DNA of 64,000 bases, taken from the NCBI GenBank assembly GCA_945903445.1, contig CAMDNZ010000007.1:1-64000 (forward strand). The letters are read 5' to 3'. The notes below the pieces were generated by a model. That model was not told where the DNA came from and did no database searches. It was given only the letters and a program-made list of their open reading frames with translations. Of this stretch, positions 36,885-44,666 are shown in pieces (the stretch's first letter is position 1; each line of letters begins with the position of its first letter). Both the position numbers and the translations under genes were made by a program. This DNA comes from Bordetella parapertussis (GTDB lineage: Bacteria; Pseudomonadota; Gammaproteobacteria; Burkholderiales; Burkholderiaceae_B).

Positions 36885-39626
36885 ATGGTTATAGGTTCAG
36901 GCATGGGCGCGGGCATCGACAGTTTTCGGCAGGTTGGCAGCGGCTGGCTCGAACGCGAAATCAAAAAGGACGATGGCGCCGGTGGCGGCAACGGGGTGCG
37001 TCAGAGCGACTCGTCGCGCCTGTCGGCACGCATCCAAGGATGGTTTTCCTCGCCTACAGCCGCACAGAGTGAGGTCAGGACGCAGGACCGCATTCAGGTC
37101 AAGGAACAATTCCTGAGTCTGCTGACCAAGACCGAGGGCAAGGCAGGGGCCGAGCGCGCCCTGGCCGCTTGCGGGCTGCCACGGGATTTCGCTCAAAACG
37201 ATCGGCCGCTGACCAATCACATCGTCAAGCAACTTTTGAATTCCGCGCAGAGCTACCGGATGCAAACGGCGATCAACAACGAAAAGCTGTTGGCGCAAGA
37301 ACTCAAGGGACTACAAGGCGTCGAGCACCGTGACCTGCGGGCGGCGATCAGCCGTGAGGTGAAGAATCATGCCGATTTCGGCAGCAAGCCTTTTACTGCA
37401 GATCAGATCAGCCTGCTGCGTCGATCCGCCGAGGCCGATCATAATGCCGTGCGCGAGAAACAATGCGAGGCGCGCTTTCCGGGCTTGAGTAGGTTGATCG
37501 CGCAGGCGCCGAAGGATTCGCCGCTGGCCTCGGTGGCGCGCGACCCGGCCACATTGACCGACGGACTACGCGGATTGGCCTCTGGCGCGCATGGTCTGCT
37601 GGCCGTCGACCCGCATGTGGGTTCAGCCTTGGATCTGCTGGATACGACGACGGAGTTGCTCGGCCGCCAAGCCTGGAACCAGACCACGCTCGTGGCGTTG
37701 TCCAACGAATTGACACAGTGTCGCAACGACCTTCAAGAGAAATCGGCCAGGTTGTCCGCAACAGCGGCCGAACTGTTGGATAGCATGACACACCCCGATA
37801 ACACCGACATGCAGGTACACCACGAGTTGCAACAGAAGTTCGAGCTTTGCCACACCCTGAAAAACGATTTGAATCGCCAGATCGATCTGTTGGACGCAAA
37901 AAGCACCTATGTCGAGGAAATGCGCAGGACCGACCCCCTAACCGACCGGTCGATCAAATACGGCAACCTGGTCGCCGCGCATGCTTGTCAATCACTACTC
38001 GACGGCTTGCAGTACACCCATGGGTTGACTGCAGCACAACAGAACAGCCTGGCGGACGTTCGCACGCAGTGGTCCGAAAAGATGATCGCGTTGAAGAACG
38101 ATTACGACAGTAGTAGCAATGTCGAGACATTGAAACCTATTGAGGCAGGTAGCAAAAAAAACAAGGAGACGCACCCTGCGGTAGAGGGCAAGCGCGACGT
38201 CAGGCAGGCGCTTCTCAGCATGCTTGAACAAGCCGGTATTCCGAAAGACATCTTGAAAACGCAGTTTTCCAAGGATTCCATAGCGTCGGCCGAGCGTTCG
38301 GCGCTGTCGAGCATCGACACGTGGCAGCCTATCAACCGAGATATGGCGGTGATGCGCGATGGCACGATGCGTGTCTACAAAAGCCAGATCACACCTGCAC
38401 AGTTCATCCATGCCGACCTGGGTGTGCGGCTTGTCGACGGGCGGACCGGCGGCGTGGTCTCGGGCGTGAGGGATAGCTACGAGCATGCACGCAGTCTGAA
38501 GGTCAGCCGTCTCGTCGATCCGCAGGGCCAGGTGATGAGCACGGTAGTGGGGCATGGCGTGCTGGATATGTGGGATGTCAGGGGCACCGAGGCGCGCAGC
38601 GAGGCCAACCAACGCGGTGCGAAGGAGGTGCTGGAGGTGGCCCTGTCCAGCAATGATCGGCTGCGGGCCGCCGCGCTGGCGCAAGACCCGGCTGCCCCTG
38701 CGCCCCGTCTGGTGCATGTAAGCGTCAATCTGATTACGCCCGATACCGCGCGCGACTGGATTCCCACGAAAAGTGCGCACGAGTACAAAGAGCGCACCTA
38801 TACCTTCAACCAGTTCAAGGCTTTCGATGCCAACTCGGGTCCGATGCGGACTCTGCGGGTCTTCGATCCCGCAGATCCGACGGGTGAGCCGAAGACCGCC
38901 AAGATCGACGTCGACACCATCACGTTCTCTTTTGGCACCAATGCCCTTGCCACGGGGTGGAAGCAGCACCTCATGGACGTTTGGAGTAACGTGCACGAAC
39001 ACAACACCGAGAATATGATCAAGTTCGTGGGTGACTTGGGCGACGGTGCGTTCGGCGCCCGAGGCGCGCGTCCCGGCGGTTTTGTAGGCGAGGTTTACGA
39101 CAGGCTGGAGACTATGAGCAACGATGCTGCAGCCGACCCTGTCGACCGAGCGAACGCCGCAGACCTGATGGGGAAATTGCGCGGTCAGACCGATCTGGTG
39201 CGCGGCATGTTCACTGAAGAAACATTCAGGCGAGGCAATGGCGATACCGCCAAGATGGGACGAGAAGTGCTGGTGCTGCAGGGCTTGGCCGAGCAGAGCC
39301 TGGATCTGGTCAAAGCCACCGATCTGGCCGGCACCAGTTCCAAAGGCTGCAAGAGCGACAAGGACCGTGGTGGCGTGACCGACGTCGAACTCAAGTCCAA
39401 GCTCATCTTGCAGGACCTGGGCGGTGAGATGAATCCAGACGAAAAATTACAAGGCGACGATCAAGGTGTCTACTATACGGTGAGTGCCAGCTCCGGCCAA
39501 TTGGACAGCCAGCGCGGCAATACCGGTTTCGCCGGCAGCAAAGAGGCAAGTCACCTCAAGGATCGGCTGCCCGACCCGGAAGTCCGCCAGTTCCTGACTG
39601 GCCTGGGTGCGTTCACCAAAGCCTGA
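36885..39626 (+). CDS. SopB/IpgD-like phosphoinositide phosphatase effector
   Basis: A 913-aa protein without signal peptide. Near its end it has CKSDKDRGGVTDVELKSKLI (C822 to R828), closely matching the Cx5R active site of the SopB/IpgD effectors and mammalian inositol polyphosphate 4-phosphatases (CKSxKDRT). Further SopB-like stretches are LVHVSVNLITPDTARDW before the motif and QRGNTGFAGSKEA after it. The Thr after the catalytic Arg is Gly here. The N-terminal 500 residues are long helical and coiled-coil sequence not known from SopB and may bind host partners. The ATG at 36885 follows GGGAGAG. An ECF-type promoter lies upstream and two CesT chaperones downstream. SopB enzymes act in host cells on PI(4,5)P2 and related lipids. 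Confidence 0.85.
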   Translation: MVIGSGMGAGIDSFRQVGSGWLEREIKKDDGAGGGNGVRQSDSSRLSARIQGWFSSPTAAQSEVRTQDRIQVKEQFLSLLTKTEGKAGAERALAACGLPRDFAQNDRPLTNHIVKQLLNSAQSYRMQTAINNEKLLAQELKGLQGVEHRDLRAAISREVKNHADFGSKPFTADQISLLRRSAEADHNAVREKQCEARFPGLSRLIAQAPKDSPLASVARDPATLTDGLRGLASGAHGLLAVDPHVGSALDLLDTTTELLGRQAWNQTTLVALSNELTQCRNDLQEKSARLSATAAELLDSMTHPDNTDMQVHHELQQKFELCHTLKNDLNRQIDLLDAKSTYVEEMRRTDPLTDRSIKYGNLVAAHACQSLLDGLQYTHGLTAAQQNSLADVRTQWSEKMIALKNDYDSSSNVETLKPIEAGSKKNKETHPAVEGKRDVRQALLSMLEQAGIPKDILKTQFSKDSIASAERSALSSIDTWQPINRDMAVMRDGTMRVYKSQITPAQFIHADLGVRLVDGRTGGVVSGVRDSYEHARSLKVSRLVDPQGQVMSTVVGHGVLDMWDVRGTEARSEANQRGAKEVLEVALSSNDRLRAAALAQDPAAPAPRLVHVSVNLITPDTARDWIPTKSAHEYKERTYTFNQFKAFDANSGPMRTLRVFDPADPTGEPKTAKIDVDTITFSFGTNALATGWKQHLMDVWSNVHEHNTENMIKFVGDLGDGAFGARGARPGGFVGEVYDRLETMSNDAAADPVDRANAADLMGKLRGQTDLVRGMFTEETFRRGNGDTAKMGREVLVLQGLAEQSLDLVKATDLAGTSSKGCKSDKDRGGVTDVELKSKLILQDLGGEMNPDEKLQGDDQGVYYTVSASSGQLDSQRGNTGFAGSKEASHLKDRLPDPEVRQFLTGLGAFTKA

Positions 39627-39652
39627 TCGCCTACGGATAACAGGAGCAAGGT

Positions 39653-40132
39653 ATGTCTTTGAGTGCTTTTCAAAACCTGATTGTGGAGTTGGCCCAGTCG
39701 ATCGGTGCGACCGGCATGGCCGCCAACGACGATGGCTACGTCGGCCTGACGATTGACGATCGCGATGTGCATGTGCAGTACGAGCCGGAAGACGACGTCG
39801 TGGTGCTGTTTGCCCGGTTGCAAGAGGTCGAGCCGGAGCGCCGCGCAGCCCTCTACAGTATGCTGCTGGCGGCCAACGTGTTTTGGCAGGCCACGCGAGG
39901 CGCGACCTTCAGTGCCGACTTCGATACGGGGCGTGTTTTCCTGGCAGACCGGCGTAATCGTGCCGATCTGGATCTCGAATCGCTGTCGGTCTGGATCGAA
40001 GGGTTCGCCAACGTCGTGGCCCTATGGTGGGATCGCATCGAATCGGCCAACGAGGGCGGGCCGCTGAGCAACGGTTCGGGTGACGTGCCCGCTGCCGGTA
40101 CAGGCATGCCGTCAGCGGGCACTTTTGCCTGA
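39653..40132 (+). CDS. CesT-family type III secretion chaperone
   Basis: A 159-aa acidic protein with MLLAANVFWQATRGATFSADFD, the class I chaperone core, around residues 64-85, and a C-terminal helix (LSVWIEGFANVVALWWDRI) followed by a Gly/Ser/Pro-rich tail longer than usual. It starts 26 bases after the SopB-like effector with a good AGGAG site and is the likely chaperone of that effector, like SigE for SopB and IpgE for IpgD. Confidence 0.86.
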   Translation: MSLSAFQNLIVELAQSIGATGMAANDDGYVGLTIDDRDVHVQYEPEDDVVVLFARLQEVEPERRAALYSMLLAANVFWQATRGATFSADFDTGRVFLADRRNRADLDLESLSVWIEGFANVVALWWDRIESANEGGPLSNGSGDVPAAGTGMPSAGTFA

Positions 40133-40227
40133 TGCTGGCGCGCCGGATGAGCACGTTTGCCTTTAGCGCATGAGCACGGTTGTTTCTAACATGTTTGATG
40201 CAAGAAACCCTTTATCCTGGAGATGTC

Positions 40228-40677
40228 ATGGACGCGGATAGCCTGGTGAGTTTGTTTGGCCAGGAAGCCGGTGTACCGCTGGCACTGAGCGAGGCGCGCA
40301 CCCTGGCCCTCGCATTCGAATCCGGGCCGACGGTTCAGATCGAACACGATTTTAGCCTGGACGTGCTGCACTGCTATGTAGTGCTTGGACGCTTCCCCGT
40401 CGAAGCCGAGCGCGGCTCAGCCTTGGCTCGCCTGCTGCTGAGGGCCAACGCGTTTTGCCGCGACACCGGCGGCGCCACGCTGGGCCTGGATGGCGACGAG
40501 ATCATTCTGTCTCGTCGCCTCGAAATATCCCGTGCCGATACCGGATGGTTGCGGCTCACGGTGGAATCCCTCGTCATGGTGGCTCAAGACTGGTCATCGA
40601 AGTTGGACGCAGCCCCGCCCGAAGCCCGTACGCACGCCGTCGCGTTCAGCATGCCGGATTTCGGTTTGCGCGTTTGA
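40228..40677 (+). CDS. CesT-family type III secretion chaperone
   Basis: A 149-aa class I chaperone with LARLLLRANAFCRDTGGATLGLDGD at about residues 69-93. The ATG at 40228 follows TGGAG; an earlier in-frame start at 40180 lacks such a site. It ends 16 bases before the third large effector-like gene and is probably its chaperone, giving the order effector 2, chaperone, chaperone, effector 3. Confidence 0.85.
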   Translation: MDADSLVSLFGQEAGVPLALSEARTLALAFESGPTVQIEHDFSLDVLHCYVVLGRFPVEAERGSALARLLLRANAFCRDTGGATLGLDGDEIILSRRLEISRADTGWLRLTVESLVMVAQDWSSKLDAAPPEARTHAVAFSMPDFGLRV

Positions 40678-40693
40678 CCATACGGAACGATTC

Positions 40694-42772
40694 ATGCCCG
40701 CCATCCAACATGCTGGTCAGCCGGTTGTAGCACCTCAGATCCAGACCCCTCAGCCGGGCGCCTTGGGTTCGGTCGGCAATCTGCGTTTCAAGGGCGAGCC
40801 TGGTGCGACACCGCGTGCCAGTTCGCCGAATGTGGCCCAAAATACCGGGAGTTTCTTCTCCAAGCTGGCATTTTATTGTTCGGCCAGTCCTCAGGCCCGC
40901 GCACAACAGCTTGTTCGGGATCGGAACGAAACGAATACGCGCGCGCTCGGTAATTTGCTGGGCCACCTCACTGCGCCGGCAGGCGGCAAAAGCGAGTTGA
41001 ACGCGGTCGCATCCGACCTGGCGCACCTGGCCGATCTGATTCGTGGCGACATTGGGCGCATGCCGGGTGGAAAAGAGGGGGTGCGTGCGCACCTGGAAGG
41101 GCTCAGTATGCTGGACCTGAATGCACTGAAAACGGGTGTGTTGAGTCAACCCGGCGCACGCGATGCTGTGCTGTCGATGGTGTCGCCGGGCTTGCGCGAG
41201 TCAGCGGGCACGGTGCTGGATCAGCTTATGCAATCCTTGGACGCGCGGGTAGCGGGCCAAGCCCTGGCGCTGCCGCTGGCCGATGCGGCCAAGGCGCTAC
41301 GCGCGCAGCCCGCCGACGGCAACGGATTGGGCGCTGCCCTGGACCAGGCCGCTTACGGATTGCATGCCTTGGGTGGCGCGTCGCAGGACAAGGTCAACGC
41401 GTATGTCCGCGACCTGCCCGACGCGATGTTGCACACCTTAACGCAGGCGCTGGCACCCAATGGGCGACTGGCGGCGCCCGAGGGCTTGAGCGACAGCCAG
41501 CGCGACACGCTCGCTTTGGTGGGCCGGGCCGTGCAGCACGAGGGGCAGACTCGCTTGGACGCATTTTCGGCCACACTGGCGCAACAGCTCTCCGACGGTC
41601 AGCCGTTCGACAGTGCGGACGTTTTGAAAGCCTGCCGTGAGAAAGTGGATACATTGGGTATGGGCTCGTCCAGTGCCGTGATGCTCAAGGCCCTGTCCTT
41701 GCCCGCATCCTTGACCGGCTTGAGCGACCAGCAGGCCGGCGCGGTGCTGACTGGCCTTAGTCAATCCGAGTTCAAGGATGTGGTCCGTGCATTCGAGACC
41801 GGGACCGATCCCGCCCAAGGACGCGCCGAGCGCCTGCTCGAATCACAGCAGCTTGCGCGCCAGGAAATGGCTGAGTCGAGGGCGGATCAAGCGTTCAAAC
41901 GCTTGGAGATTGCCATGTTGGAGGAAGATCCTGGCAAGGTCGCCTTGCAGGCCAACAACTACAAGGCCGCCGCCAACGAATTGCGCGAGACAGGATCGCC
42001 CAAACTCATCCAGGTGCCCGAAGACATACGCCAGCAGTTGAAAGATCAGTTCGGCGTCGAGATCGATTCAAACGCGAGCGACGTGAGGACCATATTGCAA
42101 GACGACGTCCGGGGCCCGCTGACCCAACAGCTCGAAGCACCTGTACCCGGTCTGAGTCCTGGAACGCGGACACCCGACGGTCGCGAAGCCATCGTGCCGG
42201 TGGGTGGCGAGAGTCGGACGTTCATCGTGGACAAGGTCTTTCATAAGGATGCCATTGAGCGGACCGGTGTTTCACTGTCGGTCAGCGGCGCCGACGCCGA
42301 TGGGAATGTCGTCAGTACGCCATGGAAAGGCGGTGCCGCGTCCGGCAGTAATCTCGAAAAAATCGGGCGAGCCTTGGATTCGCTCGAGCGCGTGGCGGGT
42401 CCCATGCTCAAGCCCCTGACTCACCTGATGAATCAGCAATTTTGCGCCGGACTTCTGATCGGCCTGCAGGGTATGGGCCAGAGTTCGCCCTTCAAGCTAT
42501 CCGACGGCTCGCCGGTCATGCCGGTCGGCGCGTTGTCGATGGATTTCAATGTCGAGAAGCGCGCCGATGGCAGCTTCGGCATCGGCATGACCATGCATGG
42601 GCCGTTGTCCAACGTCGTCAATTTGAACGACATGGGGGCGCCGCCGATTGCGCTCGATCCCGCGTCGAGCTGGGTCGAGATGACGGTCGGCCTGTCGGTG
42701 TCGGCCGATGGGACGGTGCACGAGACCGAGGCCCCGCGCACCCGCCATAACTTCACGATGCTTTCTGAATAA
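40694..42772 (+). CDS. Putative type III secreted effector (692 aa)
   Basis: I do not recognise the family. The product has no signal peptide and starts with a polar Pro/Gln/Gly/Ser-rich stretch (MPAIQHAGQPVVAPQIQTPQ) of about 60 residues, as expected for a T3SS export signal. Then come several hundred helical, Ala/Leu-rich residues and a C-terminal region with a predicted beta-rich fold (PVGALSMDFNVEKRADGSF). No Cx5R, protease or kinase motif is seen. The gene follows its likely chaperone by 16 bases. Its last 20 bases overlap the end of the needle gene sctF on the other strand. The ATG at 40694 is preferred over a much earlier frame start inside the chaperone gene. Confidence 0.7.
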   Translation: MPAIQHAGQPVVAPQIQTPQPGALGSVGNLRFKGEPGATPRASSPNVAQNTGSFFSKLAFYCSASPQARAQQLVRDRNETNTRALGNLLGHLTAPAGGKSELNAVASDLAHLADLIRGDIGRMPGGKEGVRAHLEGLSMLDLNALKTGVLSQPGARDAVLSMVSPGLRESAGTVLDQLMQSLDARVAGQALALPLADAAKALRAQPADGNGLGAALDQAAYGLHALGGASQDKVNAYVRDLPDAMLHTLTQALAPNGRLAAPEGLSDSQRDTLALVGRAVQHEGQTRLDAFSATLAQQLSDGQPFDSADVLKACREKVDTLGMGSSSAVMLKALSLPASLTGLSDQQAGAVLTGLSQSEFKDVVRAFETGTDPAQGRAERLLESQQLARQEMAESRADQAFKRLEIAMLEEDPGKVALQANNYKAAANELRETGSPKLIQVPEDIRQQLKDQFGVEIDSNASDVRTILQDDVRGPLTQQLEAPVPGLSPGTRTPDGREAIVPVGGESRTFIVDKVFHKDAIERTGVSLSVSGADADGNVVSTPWKGGAASGSNLEKIGRALDSLERVAGPMLKPLTHLMNQQFCAGLLIGLQGMGQSSPFKLSDGSPVMPVGALSMDFNVEKRADGSFGIGMTMHGPLSNVVNLNDMGAPPIALDPASSWVEMTVGLSVSADGTVHETEAPRTRHNFTMLSE

Positions 42773-43019
42773 CGGCTTTGAGTGAGTCGCCGATCTGCTT
42801 GGTCATCGTGCTTTGCAGGTCGATCATGATCGACCACTGTTGCAATTGCTGCTGCATTTTCAGCAAATCGGATTGCGACACGTTGCCGTCCGAATCGACG
42901 CTGATGGTGTTCATCGTGGCCTTCAGCGACGTTTCCTGCGTGCTGAGACTCGAAAAAATTGCGCTGTTCAGGTTGTTGAAGTTGATTTCTGTTGAGTTGG
43001 AAAGACCGTCGAGTGCCAT
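42753..43019 (-). CDS. sctF: T3SS needle subunit
   Basis: Polymerises into the hollow extracellular needle. The 88-aa product fits the YscF/MxiH/PrgI family in size, in having two helices and in its C-terminal signature LQQWSIMIDLQSTMTKQIGD followed by LKAVIQKAS (the family reads W..............S....K...D..K.I.QK). The ATG at 43019 follows AGGAG. It is the last gene of the minus-strand operon that begins with sctW. Its end overlaps the convergent effector gene by 20 bases. Confidence 0.9.
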   Translation of the reverse strand: MALDGLSNSTEINFNNLNSAIFSSLSTQETSLKATMNTISVDSDGNVSQSDLLKMQQQLQQWSIMIDLQSTMTKQIGDSLKAVIQKAS

Positions 43020-43028
43020 GGTGTGCTC

Positions 43029-43298
43029 CTAGCTGGTGGATGAAAGGGAAAACAAAGCCGCGGATGCGGCGGGTGGAGATTCGTCGGCCATGGGCCAGGT
43101 ATTCAGTACTTCGTGTGCGGCGTGAGCGGCGTCGGCCGCGGCTTGCCACACCGGAAATTCCTCGCGCGACAGTCCCTGTGCGATTCGTCCGCGCAGTCTT
43201 TGCTCCAACTGCCGAGTGCGCGCCAGAAGATCGTCGCGTACGGCAATGCCGCCGGGCGCGGCTAAGCGTTGTTCGAGGTCAGTGGGTGTGATCGACAT
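43029..43298 (-). CDS. YscE/BscE-like small T3SS protein (probable needle chaperone)
   Basis: An 89-aa soluble helical protein (MSITPTDLEQRLAAPGGIAV) encoded between sctD and sctF, where Bordetella bscE lies. YscE-type proteins pair with a YscG-type TPR protein to keep the needle subunit monomeric before export, and a YscG-like gene is present at 56288. Sequence similarity to YscE cannot be shown by eye, so the assignment rests on size, position and the presence of the partner. It starts 14 bases after sctD. Confidence 0.6.
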   Translation of the reverse strand: MSITPTDLEQRLAAPGGIAVRDDLLARTRQLEQRLRGRIAQGLSREEFPVWQAAADAAHAAHEVLNTWPMADESPPAASAALFSLSSTS

Positions 43299-43312
43299 AA
43301 TGAAATCAGCCT

Positions 43313-44638
43313 TTAGCGCAGCACGATGGCGGACCGGGGGCCGTCGAACAGCAAACGTTTGTCTTCGATGGCAGTCAAGCGATAGCGCTTGTAAGTACCG
43401 CCCACGAGCAACTTGCTGCCATCTTCCAACACAATGAATGGTGCGGGGCCGCCGACGACGCTGCGAATGCGAAATGGCACGGTGTCGGCGTATTGACGAC
43501 TGGCCGTGGCGAGTGTTGCGACGCCGAAATGTCGGCTGTTGAACTGGGCCAGCACGGTCTCCAGTTCGGCGAGCTGGATATCGTCTAAGCCACCCGCGCC
43601 GGCTTCAAGCTTGTTGTCGCGCCACGTCAGGGCGATGCCGCCCAGTCCGGCATCGGTCAGCGCATTGGACAACGTATCGGCGACGGTCGGCGCTAGCAAA
43701 ATGTCGTTGCCCACCACTGTCATGCCAGGCAACTGGCTGCGCAAAGCATCCAAGGCAGCGCTGCGCTCTTCCGGGCTTGCGGCGATGCCAAGCACGGTCA
43801 GACGACCGGCACCGTCGTAACGCGGCGCATATTTGATCGGATAGCCTTTGAGTACCGCGCCGGCGGTCTGGACGGCGGCTTCCTCGCTGGTCACGCGCAT
43901 GGCCGGCATGGGCCAGACCTGTGCCAGAGCCGCCGCCAGCGCGTCGCGTTCGGCCGTGTTGCGCACCCAGCCCGAGACGTGAGTCGCGCCCTCGGGCGTG
44001 ATGTTCACGCGCAGCCGTGAAGCCAGGCCCAGGCGTTCGATCGCGGCATTGATCTGGCCCACCGAACGTTCGGCCGCGGCGCGCGGGTCCGGGCGACTGA
44101 CGACTGGCGGTTGAGAGCTCGGCAACAACCAGATCATCAATATTGCCACGACGACAGCCAGGCCGACAGTACCCAAACCCAGCAGCATCAGCCAATTGTC
44201 ACTGCGTCTACGACCGGGCGGCTGACGCGGGTTATTGGCGTCTTCGCCTGCGCCGACGGCCTCGATCTCAGGCTGTTCTGTCGTCTCGATGACCGCTGCG
44301 GTATCGGCAGGGCTGGCCAGATGATCGTTGGCGGCCAGCGGCAAGTCGGTCCAGGGATCGGTCCGGCGTGCGACCGTCACCCATACAGGTCCCAGAGGCA
44401 GAGGCTGATTGAACGGGGTGGCGGGTTCGCTAGTCGGCGCCGGTACATCGGCATTCTCCAGCGTCAGATCCCATCCTTTGGCACCCACTCGCAAGCGTGC
44501 CGCGCGCGCACCCAAGCCGGCGTCGGCCAGAACGACATCGCAGGCGGGGTCGGCACCTAGCATGTCGTCGTCCTGGATAGGGCAGCGCGCTTGCGCGTGC
44601 AGACCCGATAACACGCGCAGTTCAAGCGATTCGCTCAT
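43313..44638 (-). CDS. sctD: T3SS inner-membrane ring protein
   Basis: Forms the outer of the two inner-membrane rings of the basal body. The 441-aa product has an N-terminal FHA-like cytoplasmic domain (SLELRVLSGLHAQARCPIQD, residues 1-95), an acidic linker, one membrane helix near residues 150-172 (LMLLGLGTVGLAVVVAILMIW) and a periplasmic part with repeated ring-building modules (RVNITPEGATHVSGWVRNTA, LTVLGIAASPEERSAALDAL). The length matches YscD/BscD. It lies between sctV and the YscE-like gene on the same strand. Confidence 0.92.
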   Translation of the reverse strand: MSESLELRVLSGLHAQARCPIQDDDMLGADPACDVVLADAGLGARAARLRVGAKGWDLTLENADVPAPTSEPATPFNQPLPLGPVWVTVARRTDPWTDLPLAANDHLASPADTAAVIETTEQPEIEAVGAGEDANNPRQPPGRRRSDNWLMLLGLGTVGLAVVVAILMIWLLPSSQPPVVSRPDPRAAAERSVGQINAAIERLGLASRLRVNITPEGATHVSGWVRNTAERDALAAALAQVWPMPAMRVTSEEAAVQTAGAVLKGYPIKYAPRYDGAGRLTVLGIAASPEERSAALDALRSQLPGMTVVGNDILLAPTVADTLSNALTDAGLGGIALTWRDNKLEAGAGGLDDIQLAELETVLAQFNSRHFGVATLATASRQYADTVPFRIRSVVGGPAPFIVLEDGSKLLVGGTYKRYRLTAIEDKRLLFDGPRSAIVLR

Positions 44639-44666
44639 GTCAGCTCCCGTTCACGGCGATGCATGG

